DNA of 64,000 nucleotides from Rhodococcus sp. P1Y (GTDB taxonomy: Bacteria; Actinomycetota; Actinomycetes; Mycobacteriales; Mycobacteriaceae): NCBI RefSeq assembly GCF_003641205.1, contig NZ_CP032762.1, positions 5,600,001 to 5,664,000 of the forward strand. Direction: 5' to 3'. The position numbers were made by a program, and so were the translations under genes. Shown piece by piece: positions 17,268 through 33,136 of this stretch. The notes under the pieces are model-generated. The model was given only the letters and a program-made list of their open reading frames with translations, was not told where the DNA came from and ran no database searches. Numbering within the stretch: the first letter of the stretch is position 1; each line of letters starts with the position of its first letter.

Positions 17268-18758
17268 CTACTGTTCCGCTCGTGCAGCCTCGCGCGCAGG
17301 ACCGACGGGCACGCCGTTCGGCCCCTCGACCGACTGGGCATAGGTACCGATTCCGAACCCGATCGCCGATGCGTTCTTCGCGAGCGCTTCGCGGTCGACG
17401 TTGGCCAAAGTGTCCTCGGCCGTGTGGTAGTTCTCGTCGAACGTCTCACCGGCGGTGCCGCCCCACTTCTCGGCCTGCGCAGGTGTCTTCTCCTCGTCGG
17501 CCCCGCTGAACACCCCACCCGCGGGAATTCCGACCTCGATGAACGGGCCGTAGTCGGACCGTCCGTCGAAGTCGGTGCCGTCGGCAGCGATGCCCTCCTC
17601 ACCGAGACGTTCGACGAAGACACGCTCGATGGCGTCGGACCCCGTGGGACCTGCAGGCTCACCCACCTTGTCGGAGTCGTCACCGTCGTAGGCGAGGTAA
17701 CCGGCGTTGTGCGAGCCGATCATGTCGAAGTTCAGGTAGAGCGCGATGTTGGCCTTGTCCTCGTCGCTCAGTCCTTCGACGTACTTCGTGGATCCGACGA
17801 GTCCGAGCTCCTCGGCTCCCCAGAACGTGAACCGGACGGCGTTGGTGACCTCGGGTTCGGCGCCGAGTTGCAGCGCAGACTCCAGAACGGCCGCGGTGCC
17901 GGTGCCGTTGTCGTTGATGCCGGGCCCTTCGGGAACGCTGTCCAGGTGCGCACCTGCAACGACGACGTTGGAGGTGTCACCCGTCTTGGTCTGCGCAATG
18001 ATGTTGCGGCTCTTGGTCGTAGTAGTTTCGGTGTCGAGCGTCAACGTCAGTTCGGGCGCTGCCGCAACCGCGGCGCCGTCTTCCTGACTCACGCCCCCGG
18101 TGGGGATTCTGGCGATGTCCGCGCCGCCCAGAGTGGAACCGTCGAGTGGCCCTGGCTGATTGTTGACGACGACTACCGCGACCGCTCCGAGATCTGCTGC
18201 CACGGTCTGCTTTGCACCGAACGGGCAGGACCCACGGTTCACCACGACGATGGAACCGGTGAGGTCGAGGCCTGCGTAATCCGTTGCCTCGCAACCGGGT
18301 GTCTCGTCGGCGGGTGCTACGACCACGCGAGCGGTGATGCCGTCTTCGGGCGTGGACGGCGAATACTGCAATGCCGCAACCGAGAACTGCTGCTCACCAG
18401 CGGACAGCAACTGGGTGTCGGCGGTGAATTGGTCGAAGTCGAACTCGGGTGTCTCCACGTCGAATCCGGCTGCCTCCAACTTGCCCTTGACGTAGTCGAC
18501 GCTGGCATCGTATCCGGGAGTTCCTGCGGCTCTGTTTCCGTCGTTCTCCGACGCAATTCGTTCGAGTTCCTCGAGGTGACCTACGACGGCGTCCTCGGTG
18601 ATGGCGTCGGCCAGCGAAGGCCCGTCGGGCGTCGCAATCGGGGTGGGAACGGAACTGGCCGGCTGCTCCGGCTCCTCGGAATTGTCCGAAGAAGTGGAGC
18701 AACCGGCCAGAACGAGAGCGCCGACTGCGAGACTTGCAAGTAGGTTCATCCGTCGCAT
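17268..18758 (-). CDS. lpqL: M28-family aminopeptidase lipoprotein (LpqL-like)
   Basis: This 496-residue exported protein has a lipoprotein signal with lipobox VLAGC. A PA domain lies in the middle (SIVVVNRGSCPFGAK) and a zinc peptidase M28 domain follows. The di-zinc ligands are visible in AHLDSVPEGPGINDNG, the catalytic glutamates in WGAEELGLVGS, then NFDMIGS and a late histidine in YHTAEDTL. LpqL sits near the thi genes in M. tuberculosis too. It probably trims peptides at the cell surface. Either of two close ATGs (18758 or 18749) could be the start. Confidence 0.9.
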   Translation of the reverse strand: MRRMNLLASLAVGALVLAGCSTSSDNSEEPEQPASSVPTPIATPDGPSLADAITEDAVVGHLEELERIASENDGNRAAGTPGYDASVDYVKGKLEAAGFDVETPEFDFDQFTADTQLLSAGEQQFSVAALQYSPSTPEDGITARVVVAPADETPGCEATDYAGLDLTGSIVVVNRGSCPFGAKQTVAADLGAVAVVVVNNQPGPLDGSTLGGADIARIPTGGVSQEDGAAVAAAPELTLTLDTETTTTKSRNIIAQTKTGDTSNVVVAGAHLDSVPEGPGINDNGTGTAAVLESALQLGAEPEVTNAVRFTFWGAEELGLVGSTKYVEGLSDEDKANIALYLNFDMIGSHNAGYLAYDGDDSDKVGEPAGPTGSDAIERVFVERLGEEGIAADGTDFDGRSDYGPFIEVGIPAGGVFSGADEEKTPAQAEKWGGTAGETFDENYHTAEDTLANVDREALAKNASAIGFGIGTYAQSVEGPNGVPVGPAREAARAEQ

Positions 18759-18782
18759 GCAAGCACCCTAGCGGCACTTACG

Positions 18783-19553
18783 TCATGCGTCTCGACGATT
18801 GACCACCAGCACCGCTGCGCCGAAGACGACCGCGGTGAAAGCGATGAAGTAGATCAAGCTGCCGATCGGGCCCCAGTGGAAGTCGATGCCCCCACCCGCA
18901 CCGAGGAAGTGGTTGGCGTTCTGGAAGGGCAGGAACGGCTGAATCTTCTCGCCGACCTTCGGGATGATTCCCACAAGGTTCTCCAGCAGCAACGGCCACA
19001 GCAGGAGCACTGCGATCGCGCCTGCCGACTGACGCAGCAACGCACCGACGCCAACAGCGAGGACGATCTGCAGGAAGGCCAGAATCGCCGTTCCGTAGAT
19101 CACGCGCCACGTGCCGTCGACGTCGAAGCTCAAGAGCGCGCCTGCTTCTTCTCCGGCAAGGGCTTTCGCCAGATAGAACGCACCGAAGGCGAGGACGAGC
19201 GACAGGACTGCTCCGTACACGCCCACGATCAGCGCTTTCGCACCGAGCACGGACGCCCGATTCGTGACGGCCTGGAAGGTCGTACGAATCAAACCGAAGC
19301 GGTATTCGCTGGTCACGGTCAGCGCGGCGAGGATCATCAGGACCATGATCCCGAAACCACCGACACCGCTTCCCACCACATCGTAAGCAGTGGTCGGGGG
19401 AATCTCACCCATGTTGTCGGCGTCGGTAGCAAGCTTGGCGGCGAGGCCGAGCAATGCGCCGAAGCCGAGGCCGAGGACCACGACGATGGCGCTGCACCAC
19501 CAAGGTGACTTCGTGGTGGTGAACTTGATTCGTTCTGCTGCCAATACACCCAT
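18783..19553 (-). CDS. ABC-2 type transporter permease
   Basis: This 256-residue membrane protein has six hydrophobic segments and the ABC-2 permease layout. It begins MGVLAAERIKFTTTKSPWW and includes VTSEYRFGLIRTTFQAVTNR, a motif common in bacitracin- or antibiotic-type exporters. It overlaps the ATPase gene by one base (TGATG) and must function with it. The exported substrate is unknown. Confidence 0.88.
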   Translation of the reverse strand: MGVLAAERIKFTTTKSPWWCSAIVVVLGLGFGALLGLAAKLATDADNMGEIPPTTAYDVVGSGVGGFGIMVLMILAALTVTSEYRFGLIRTTFQAVTNRASVLGAKALIVGVYGAVLSLVLAFGAFYLAKALAGEEAGALLSFDVDGTWRVIYGTAILAFLQIVLAVGVGALLRQSAGAIAVLLLWPLLLENLVGIIPKVGEKIQPFLPFQNANHFLGAGGGIDFHWGPIGSLIYFIAFTAVVFGAAVLVVNRRDA

Positions 19554-20497
19554 CAGAGTGCACCTCCCATGGAATCGGCTCCTGCGCCGTGATACTGAAC
19601 GTCCTCACCGGTGAGCTTCATGAATGCTTCTTCCAAAGACCCACGTTGCGATGACAATTCGTGAAGTATGATTCCTGCCCTACCGGCGATGTCGCCGATC
19701 GTGTCGGTCGTGGAATTGACCACGACCAACGAGGGCAGGAGTTCTTTCCCTGCGTCCGGATCACGAACTGTGAGTCCGGCCGAGGTCAACGCGCTGCGCA
19801 AGGCATCGAGTTGCGGACTGCGCACGCGCACCGACGCTTCCGATGCATTGTCGATGAACGTCTGGACGGGCGTGTCCGAGATGAGCTTGCCTCGTCCGAT
19901 GACGATGAGATGCTCTGCCGTCTGGGCCATTTCGGACAGGAGGTGGCTCGACACGAGAACCGTCCGGCCTTCGGCAGCCAAGCGCTGCATGAACTTTCGA
20001 ATCCAGACGATCCCCTCCGGATCGAGTCCGTTGACCGGCTCGTCGAACAGCAGCACCTTCGGGTCACCGAGCAGTGCGCCGGCCAAACCGAGACGCTGCG
20101 ACATTCCCAGTGAGAAGCCGCCGGCATTCTTCTTCGCGACCTCGCTGAGGCCGACCAACCGAAGCACCTCGTCGACACGCGACTTCGGAATTCCGTTGGA
20201 TGCGGCCATCCACTCGAGATGCGCGCGCGCCGAGCGATTCGGGTGCACCCACTTGGCGTCGAGAAGCGCGCCGACGGTACGCAGTGGCTGCTTGAGTTGG
20301 CTGTAGGGCTTGCCTTCGATCAGGGCGTGCCCGCTGGTGGGGCGGTCCAATCCGAGGATCATCCGCATGGTCGTCGACTTGCCTGCCCCGTTGGGTCCGA
20401 GGAAGCCGGTCACGATCCCTGGTTTGACGGTGAAGGTGAGGTCTTCGACTGCCTTCACCGCTCCGTACTGCTTGGTCAGTCCCGCTACTTCGATCAT
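19553..20497 (-). CDS. ABC-2 type exporter ATP-binding protein
   Basis: This 314-residue ATPase has Walker A GPNGAGKST, signature FSLGMSQRLGLA and Walker B VLLFDEPVNGLDPEG. The C-terminal 90 residues form the extra domain of CcmA/BcrA-type exporter ATPases. It is the first gene of a two-gene exporter operon inserted between thiG and lpqL. Such pairs often export antimicrobial lipids or peptides, but nothing here identifies the cargo. Confidence 0.9.
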   Translation of the reverse strand: MIEVAGLTKQYGAVKAVEDLTFTVKPGIVTGFLGPNGAGKSTTMRMILGLDRPTSGHALIEGKPYSQLKQPLRTVGALLDAKWVHPNRSARAHLEWMAASNGIPKSRVDEVLRLVGLSEVAKKNAGGFSLGMSQRLGLAGALLGDPKVLLFDEPVNGLDPEGIVWIRKFMQRLAAEGRTVLVSSHLLSEMAQTAEHLIVIGRGKLISDTPVQTFIDNASEASVRVRSPQLDALRSALTSAGLTVRDPDAGKELLPSLVVVNSTTDTIGDIAGRAGIILHELSSQRGSLEEAFMKLTGEDVQYHGAGADSMGGAL

Positions 20498-20579
20498 GGC
20501 ACTTACTGTGCATCACCGAGGTAGGCGAGCACATCGCTCTCGAGTCTCGACCTTCGTCATCCTTTCGGATGACGGGCGC

Positions 20580-21587
<1,008 letters not shown>

Positions 21588-21591
<4 letters not shown>

Positions 21592-22643
21592 TCTTGCCTA
21601 CCTTTTCTGGGGAACCGGGCTGGATCGGCGGCCTTTGCCTCGGGGAGTGTGTCGCCGGCGAGTAGCGCCGAGACAGCGTCTGCGGTGATGGGCGTCAACA
21701 GGATTCCGTTGCGTCCGTGTCCTGATGCGACGATCACGCGGTCGGAGATGCGACCGATGACGGGGAGTCCGTCCGGGCTCATCGGGCGTAGTCCGGCAGC
21801 GGCCTCGTACAGTTCGTATTCGCCGATGCTCGGCATCAGTCGTTCGGCGTCGGCGATGAGGTCGCGGACGCCTGCGACGGTCACCTGCGTGTCCTGGCCG
21901 GATTCGTATTGCGTTGCTCCGACCACGAGCCCATCGCCGCGGGGAACCAGGTAGATGGGCCGGCCGTGGACGCTGCCGCGGATGGTGCGCGTGGGTGCCT
22001 CCCCTGCACTCGGTCGTCGGCGAAGCCTGAGGATCTCGCCCTTCACGGCGCGAACAGGCACGGAAGGGAGCAGTGTCGCAGTCTGTGCGCCCGACGCGAC
22101 GACAATCTGGTCGGCGTCGAGCGAATCGAGATCGGCGACGGTATCGGCAACGAACTCCACACCGTCGGCAGCCTGAAGCAGGGCAGTGATCAGAGCCCGA
22201 TTGTCGACGGCGGATTCGGTGGGCGCGAGCAGCCCGAGGCGGATGTTCTGCGCCAACGACGGTTCGAGTTCCCGGATCTGTGCGCGGCCGAGAATCTCGA
22301 GCTCGTGACCTTGCTGTCCGACGAATTCTGCGATGGTCCGCAGATCTGCGGCATCGGCCGAATCCAGTGCGACGGTCAACGATCCTGATGCGGAGAAGAC
22401 GTCGACTCCCAAGCTGCGTGCGAACTCGGGCCACCGTGCGAGGGACTGTGCACCGAGCGCGAGCAGGTCGTGTTCGCCGGGCCACCCTTCCGACAGCGGT
22501 GCGAGCATGCCGCCGGCTACCCACGACGCACCCGACCCGACGGACGGGTCGTACAGGGTGACCGTCCACCCGTCACGCACTGCGCGCGCCGCAACGGCAA
22601 GACCGATGACGCCGCCACCCACGACGGCAAGCGTTGTCGACAT
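21588..22643 (-). CDS. thiO: Glycine oxidase ThiO
   Basis: This 351-residue FAD-dependent amine oxidase makes the iminoacetate used for thiazole synthesis. It has the dinucleotide fold LAVVGGGVIGLAVAARAV, SGASWVAGGMLAPLSEGWPG, and the C-terminal GHGRNGILLTPI. I prefer the ATG at 22643, which has GAGGTGG 8 bases upstream. That site lies at the 3' edge of a TPP riboswitch. A GTG at 22655 is an alternative. Confidence 0.92.
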
Positions 22644-22655
22644 TTCCTGACCCAC

Positions 22656-22749
22656 CTCACTCCCTGCGCCGGCATGATCCGGTTCAGGTATTGACGGTAA
22701 GGACGGGCGTGTCCACTCTCAGCCCCGCGTACCCCAGGACTCCCGTGTC
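22656..22749 (-). promoter_or_regulatory. TPP riboswitch (THI element)
   Basis: The minus strand carries the conserved TPP-aptamer core: GGGGCTGAGAG, then ACCTGAACCGGAT-ATGCCGGCG with one base difference, and the terminal CGCAGGGAG. It is the 5' leader of thiO-thiS-thiG. The ribosome site GAGGTGG (22652-22658) touches the 3' end of the aptamer, which suggests control of translation initiation. No strong intrinsic terminator is seen. The closing stem is short. Confidence 0.95.
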
Positions 22750-22782
22750 GTTACGAACTGATCACAGACTACCGTTTGCATC

Positions 22783-23478
22783 GTGCATCCCACTCAGAGC
22801 TCCCGAAATCAATCGGCACGCGAGCGTTTGGCATCTGCTCGCCTGTATCTGTGCACCGACGCTCGCCGTGAGCACGGTGACCTCGCGCAGTTCGCCGAGG
22901 CCGCCCTGTCCGGCGGAGTCGACATCATTCAGCTCCGCGACAAGAACTCCGCCGGTGAGCGTGAACACGGCCCGCTCGAGGCCAAGGACGAGATCGCCGC
23001 GCTGGCCATCCTGTCGGCCGCGACCAGGCGCCACGGTGCATTGCTCGCCGTCAACGACAGGGCCGACCTGGCTTTGGCGTCGGGCGCAGATGTCCTGCAT
23101 CTGGGCCAGGGCGATCTACCCGTTCACTACGCCCGCCAGATCCTCGGGCCCGACGTGGTCATCGGACGGTCGACGCAGAACCGAAGCCAGGCCAGCCTTG
23201 CGGCCATCGAGGACGGCGTCGACTATTTCGCGACGGGACCGGTGTGGGCAACTCCCACCAAGCCGAACCGAAAGGCGGCCGGTCTCGACCTTCTACGCAG
23301 CACCGCGGAGTCGGCACCTTCGCGGCCCTGGTTCGCGATCGGCGGCATCGATGCAGACAACGTCGACGAGGTTCTCGCCGCGGGCGCCGACCGGATCGTC
23401 GTGGTCCGCGCCATCACTGCAGCCCGCGACCCGCAGGCTGCCGCGCAGGAACTCGCCGAGAAGCTCAGACGGAGCTAG
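22783..23478 (+). CDS. thiE: Thiamine-phosphate synthase
   Basis: This 231-residue TIM-barrel enzyme couples the pyrimidine and thiazole halves of thiamine. It has [37 protein letters not shown] with the substrate lysine, [38 protein letters not shown] and [20 protein letters not shown]. It starts with GTG and is divergent from thiO, so the TPP riboswitch on the other strand does not cover it. Its TAG lies in a CTAG shared with the convergent NUDIX gene. Confidence 0.94.
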   Translation: MHPTQSSRNQSARERLASARLYLCTDARREHGDLAQFAEAALSGGVDIIQLRDKNSAGEREHGPLEAKDEIAALAILSAATRRHGALLAVNDRADLALASGADVLHLGQGDLPVHYARQILGPDVVIGRSTQNRSQASLAAIEDGVDYFATGPVWATPTKPNRKAAGLDLLRSTAESAPSRPWFAIGGIDADNVDEVLAAGADRIVVVRAITAARDPQAAAQELAEKLRRS

Positions 23479-24314
23479 TCGAGCCAGGCCAGTACGGTCG
23501 ATGGTGACAGCACCTGAACGGCTGTCGGCAGTCGTTGGCGCAGCCCACGATCGGCGGTGACGAGCGCGGTCAACGCGTCGCCGTCGTGTGCGCGTCGGGC
23601 AAGCTCGTCGTCACCGCTGCCGGCCGCATGAAAGACCGGGATGCGCGTGTCCTCGAACTGCGCGGCTCTGGCGTCACCCTCGAGCACCGCTTCGATCGAG
23701 TCGAGCCAGCCGAAACTGCCGTCGGGCAGTTCCACCGTCCTCGGCAACACCTCGGCCAGCGAGGTCAGCAATTCACCGGTCGCTCCGCTTCGGTCCCGCC
23801 ACCAACCGTTCGGCCGCGATCCGAGGACGTTCGCCGTGTCGAGGAGCACTCGAAGCGGTGTAGCGCGCAGCTCGGGCCAGCTGGCAGCGAACCCCGGGTG
23901 CAGAGGCAACAGGTCGACCGAGTCCTCGGGCACCCATCGCAATTCGGTGCTTTCGCCGTTGGGGGTCGTGGCGAGTTGGTGATCGGCGTCGGCGACGACT
24001 GTCGTGTACGACCACCCGCTCGCAACTCGGGCGGTGACCTTCTCGCCCCGGACCTGCAACCGCTCCGAACCGATGCCCGCTTCCTCGTCCGCTTCGCGGA
24101 CAGCCGCGTCGACGCTGCTCTCGTGCGAATCTCGTGCACCACCCGGCAGCGCCCACGTTCCACCCTGATGGCTCCACAGTGCTCGGTGCTGCAGCAGCAC
24201 CGTCGGCTCACCGCCAGGCGAGGGCGCACGAAGCAATAGACCAGCGGCGCCGTGCTTTCCCCAGTGCCGTGTCCCGTTCTCGCCGATTACCCACCCGTCA
24301 CCGTCGCCGCGCAT
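23475..24314 (-). CDS. NUDIX hydrolase fused to a PIN/NYN-like domain
   Basis: The first 160 residues are a NUDIX domain with a perfect box beginning GGARDSHE and ending READEEAGI, so it should hydrolyse a nucleoside-diphosphate-linked substrate. The remaining 120 residues look like a separate PIN/NYN-type domain: [20 protein letters not shown] at its start and [14 protein letters not shown] near its end place acidic residues as in such nucleases. M. tuberculosis has the NUDIX part (MutT3) next to thiE. The fusion suggests nucleotide-pool or RNA quality control; the second domain is assigned by pattern only. Confidence 0.82.
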   Translation of the reverse strand: MRGDGDGWVIGENGTRHWGKHGAAGLLLRAPSPGGEPTVLLQHRALWSHQGGTWALPGGARDSHESSVDAAVREADEEAGIGSERLQVRGEKVTARVASGWSYTTVVADADHQLATTPNGESTELRWVPEDSVDLLPLHPGFAASWPELRATPLRVLLDTANVLGSRPNGWWRDRSGATGELLTSLAEVLPRTVELPDGSFGWLDSIEAVLEGDARAAQFEDTRIPVFHAAGSGDDELARRAHDGDALTALVTADRGLRQRLPTAVQVLSPSTVLAWLD

Positions 24315-24432
24315 ACTGCCCTACCTTAGGCGAGAGCTGCCGTCCCGGGGATTGCGCCGCCGGGAAGCGCTCGGGCGATAATTCCGCGCCGAGTGTCGGC
24401 GTCGCCGCACGCGCTCCGGTCGCAGAACTTAT

Positions 24433-25745
24433 ATGCTCGAACCTGTGAATGTGGTCGGCACTACACCCACTGCTGCCGTACCTCCCACGACAGCAGCTAT
24501 GGCTTCGGAAAGCGACTCGCGGCGAGAGCTACGACGCCTTGCGCGGTCGACGCCGGTGCGCATGATCACCCTCGGGTTGCTCCTCGTTCTCGTCTCGGTC
24601 TCCACCGGTTTCATCACCTCGCAGGCCGTGACCGACCGCGCCTACACTCTCGATTCCCTGCTCGTCCGAACCGAGCCGCTGGCCAACTCGGCGCAGAATC
24701 TGTACGGCGCGCTGTCAGTCGCCGATGCGGCAGCCTCGACGGCATTCATCGCGGGCGGTCTGGAGCCGCAGGAGGTCCGCGACCGGTACGCGCAGGCAAT
24801 CGGAGAAGCCGGCACGGAACTCATTCGCGCATCCAACGGTCTGGGGGAGAACGACGACGAAGCACGTACCGTCCTCACCGAGATCAGCGCAGCTTTCCCG
24901 GTCTACACAGGATTGGTCGAGACCGCGAGGTCGAACAATCGAAGCGGTAACCCGGTGGGTTCTTCGTATCTGGGCGAGGCTTCGACGCTGATGCAGACTT
25001 CGCTGCTGCCCAGAGCCGAGCGGCTCTACACCGAGCAGGCGTCACGCGTATCCACCGATCAGGAACGGTTCGTCAACCCTCCGGTGTTCGCGATCGCGTT
25101 GATCGTGCTGACACTGGCACTGCTGGTTCTGGCTCAGATCTATCTCTCCCGCCGAACGCACCGCACCCTCAATTGGGGATTCCTGACGGCGTCGGCGTTG
25201 GTGACGGTGTTGCTCGGCTGGATGCTGGTGGCCGGCCTGATTTCGGCGTCGGCGACCCATCGCGCCCTCGACCGCGGTGTCGCGCCTCTCCAGGAACTGA
25301 CGACCGGGTTCATCTTCGCGCAGCAAGCTCGCTCCGACGAAACGCTCAATTTGGTTCAGCGCGGCAGCAGACGTGAATACAACGCCGAATTCACCGAGAA
25401 GACAAACCAACTCGGAAATCTGTTCGACGATAATGCGGCGATGACCGACTCGCTCTCGAAGTGGCGCATTGCCCACGACCGAATCGACGACGCCTTGACC
25501 GTCGGCGATTTCAACACCGCGGTCACCATCGCGACCGGCAGTGGAGTTGCCGATTCCGCCTTTCAGTTCAAGTCTCTCGACGACATGCTCATCGGTGGTA
25601 TCGAGGACGCTCGTTCCGAACTCCGTGGCAACGTCGAGCGTGCCAAAACCTCGCTCACCGGAGTGTCTTCCGGCGCAATAGTTCTCACCGTCGCCGCGGC
25701 AGCGGCGGTCACGGGAGGTCTCATACCGAGGTTGCGTGAATACTT

Positions 25746-25749
<4 letters not shown>
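24433..25749 (+). CDS. Membrane protein of the pknG operon (Rv0412c-like)
   Basis: The 438-residue protein has a transmembrane helix near residues 45-65, a 150-residue extracytoplasmic helical region, two helices around 220-280, a second extracytoplasmic region and a final helix near 410-430. This matches the protein encoded beside glnH and pknG in mycobacteria. The architecture resembles a chemoreceptor-like sensor without a known output domain. It overlaps glnH by 4 bp and is thought to work with GlnH in signalling extracellular amino acids to PknG. Confidence 0.82.
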
Positions 25750-30335
<4,586 letters not shown>

Positions 30336-30339
<4 letters not shown>

Positions 30340-32411
30340 TCGCCCAGCCCCTGTGCCTGAATCGCCGTGATGGCAACGGTGTTGACGATGTCCTCGACCA
30401 AGGCGCCGCGGGAGAGGTCGTTCACAGGTTTGCGAAGGCCCTGCAAGACCGGACCGACAGCAACAGCGCCTGCGCTTCGCTGCACTGCCTTGTAGGTGTT
30501 GTTGCCCGTGTTGAGGTCGGGAAAGATGAAGACTGTCGCGCGCCCTGCCACCTCGGAATCGGGAAGCTTCGACTTGGCAACCGATGGCTCGATGGCGGCG
30601 TCGTACTGAATAGGTCCTTCCACCAACAACTCCGGGTTGCGTTCTCGAACGAGCTTGGTAGCGGCGCGGACCTTGTCGACATCGGCCCCGCTGCCGGAGT
30701 CACCCGTCGAGTAGGACAGCATTGCCACTCTCGGTTCGATCCCGAACTGCTCGGAGGTCACAGCGGACGAGATGGCGATATCGGCGAGCTGCTCGGCACT
30801 GGGGTCCGGCACGATAGCGCAATCACCGTAGGCGAGAACACGATCGGACAGGCACATGAGGAAGATACTGGAGACAGTCTCGACACCGTCGGCCGTTTTG
30901 ATGATCTCGAAGGACGGGCGGATCGTGTGCGCAGTCGTGTGCGCAGCACCAGACACCATACCGTCGGCAATCCCCTTGTAGACCATCATGGTTCCGAAGT
31001 AGGAGATGTCGGTCATGATCTCGCGGGCCCGTTCGATGCGCATACCCTTGTGCTTGCGCAGTTCGGTGTACTCGGCGGCGAAGTCTTCTGCATGCTCCGA
31101 CGTCTTCGGGTCGAGAACCTGCGCTTCACCGAGGTCTACGCCGAGCTCGGCCGCGCGCCTACGGATCGGACCCTCCTCGCCGAGGATCGTCAGCTTCGCG
31201 ACCTGCCGTTGAAGCAAGCGACCTGCGGCCCTGAGGATGCGATCGTCTCCGCCTTCGGGCAACACGATGTGCTTCTGGTTGGCCCGAGCACGGTGGATGA
31301 GCTGGTATTCGAACATCTGCGGCGTCGTGATGGACGGGATGGCGAGTTCGAGCCTGCTGAGCAGGGTCTTGGCGTCCACGCGTTGTTCCATCAGGCTCAG
31401 CGCCGTATCGACCTTCCGTTGGGAACCTACGGCAACGCGCCCACGGGCCTTTGCCGCGGCCGATGCGGTGTCGAAGGTTCCGAGATCCGTCGTGAGGATC
31501 GGGAGCCGCGGACCGAGTCCGGCGACGAGCCGTGCGATGGCCGGGTGCGGCTCGATGCCGCCATTCATGATGATGCCGGCGAGCGACGGAAATCCCTCTG
31601 CCTCATGGGCATTGACGAGGGCGAGAAGTACGTCCGACCGGTCCGCGGGAGCGATGACGACGACGCCTTCGGTGAGGCGCTCGAGAATATGCTCAGCCGT
31701 CATTCCGCCGACCATGACGCGAAGTGCCTCGCGCTGCATCAGTTCCGCGTCACCGCTGTACATCTCGCCGTTCACGGCCTCGAGCAGTTCGGCCATGGTC
31801 GGGGCGATCAGCAGCGGAATCTCGGGCAAGCTCCACGCGGGAACGCCGAGTGGTTCGAGCGCTGCGGTGATCTCGTCGAGCTTGTCCGGGTCGCACCGAT
31901 TCGCGACGATGGCGGCGAGATGCGCGTGGTGCTGGCGAAGTTCGGCCTGACACAGCTGGCCGAGCTGGACGATCTCGTCCGTCGACCTCTCCGATCCACG
32001 AAGCGCGAGTAGAACGGGAGCGCCGAGGTTGGCGGCGACGCGCGCGTTGAAGCTCAGCTCGCTCGGACTACCGACGTCGGTGAAATCACTGCCGACGATG
32101 ACGACGGCATCACATTGAGCTGCGACGTCGTGGAACCTCGAGACAATCTCGCTCAGCGCCGCTTCGGGATCCGAATGGACCTCCTCGTACGTGACGCCGA
32201 GCGACTGTTCGTACGACAGATCAGCCGTCGTGTGGTCGATGAGCAGTTCGAGAATGTAGTCGGTCTCCGTCGTCGACCTTGCGATGGGACGAAACACCCC
32301 GACGCGAGCCGCCGACGCGCACAGCATCTGCAGTACGCCGAGGGCGATGGTCGATTTACCGGTGTCGCCCTCGGGGGAGGCGATGTAGATGCTCGACGCT
32401 GGTTCGGCCAT
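30336..32411 (-). CDS. pta: Phosphate acetyltransferase
   Basis: This 691-residue long-form Pta makes acetyl phosphate from acetyl-CoA. The N-terminal part resembles dethiobiotin-synthetase-type P-loop proteins ([17 protein letters not shown]), the middle is a DRTGG domain, and the C-terminal 330 residues are the catalytic PTA domain ([57 protein letters not shown]). It is the first gene of the pta-ackA operon and is divergent from the Ddn-like gene over a 60-bp gap. Confidence 0.95.
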
Positions 32412-32471
32412 GTCCGCCAGCGTAGCGGGTCCACAGTTGACACGAGGTGACCCGCGGGAGTCAGATCGGTC

Positions 32472-32981
32472 ATGGCCGAATCACCGTTTCCAGACGTCCG
32501 CTGGGGTAGCGAAACCAGCATCATGCGAAAGCCGGCGATCGCGTTCGCGGCGACGAAGCCAGGGTCCTGGGTGATCCGAAATCTCGCGGGTGTCGACCGC
32601 AGGTTGCTGGAGCGCACGAACGGCAGATTCACCATCCTCGGACCCATCGCCGCGCCGGTGGTCTTGCTGACCACTACCGGCCGCAAGTCCGGCGAACCAC
32701 GAACGTCGCCGCTGCTGTACTACCGGGAGGGGGCGCAGTTGTTCGTCGTCGGCAGCAACTTCGGCCAACAGCACCACCCGGCCTGGACGTCCAACCTCCT
32801 CGCGGACCCGCACGCCACCGTCGCCATCGGGGGTAAGAAAATTTCAGTGACCGCCGCGCTCGTCGAAGGTCCCGAGAAGGCACGCATCTACGACGCGTTC
32901 AACTCCATGATCCGGGTGTACGGGGAGTACAAGAACCGGACCGACCGGGAGATGCGGTTGTTTGCGTTGTCGGCGGAGTAG
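32472..32981 (+). CDS. Nitroreductase/deazaflavin-dependent oxidoreductase (Ddn-like)
   Basis: The 169-residue split-barrel protein resembles the Ddn/DUF385 family that uses coenzyme F420. Typical segments are GPIAAPVVLLTTTGRKSGEP, RTSPLLYYREGAQLFVVGSN and the following HHPAWTSNLLADPHATVAIG. Its neighbour fgd1 supplies reduced F420, which fits. The physiological substrate is unknown; mycobacterial relatives reduce quinones. Confidence 0.88.
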   Translation: MAESPFPDVRWGSETSIMRKPAIAFAATKPGSWVIRNLAGVDRRLLERTNGRFTILGPIAAPVVLLTTTGRKSGEPRTSPLLYYREGAQLFVVGSNFGQQHHPAWTSNLLADPHATVAIGGKKISVTAALVEGPEKARIYDAFNSMIRVYGEYKNRTDREMRLFALSAE

Positions 32982-32990
32982 ACCCGTGAT

Positions 32991-33118
32991 CGCTTGAATG
33001 GTCCATTCATACGACCAGATAGCTAGGGCGTGCCATTCAAGCGGACGTCGCGCGGTGGACCCACCGCTTGAATGGTTCCATTCATACGAGCAGAACGTAT
33101 GAATGGACCATTCAAGCG
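32991..33118. repeat. Extragenic palindromic repeat array (family A), possible bidirectional terminator
   Basis: Four related elements lie between convergent genes. Element A (32991-33013) and element D (33096-33118) are perfect 23-bp inverted copies. Element C (33065-33088) equals A plus one base and forms a hairpin with D around a 7-base loop. A partial element B (33033-33043, CCATTCAAGCG) pairs with the left half of A. Each full element also contains an internal palindrome TGAATGG-T-CCATTCA. This is a REP-like structure that could end transcription from both sides. Confidence 0.85.
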
Positions 33119-33136
33119 ATACGGGATGCAGCCGAA

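Noticed and set aside
32991..33118. CRISPR array
   Set aside because: Repeats alternate in orientation, spacers are irregular (about 20, 22 and 7 bases) and no cas genes are near; it is a palindromic repeat cluster.
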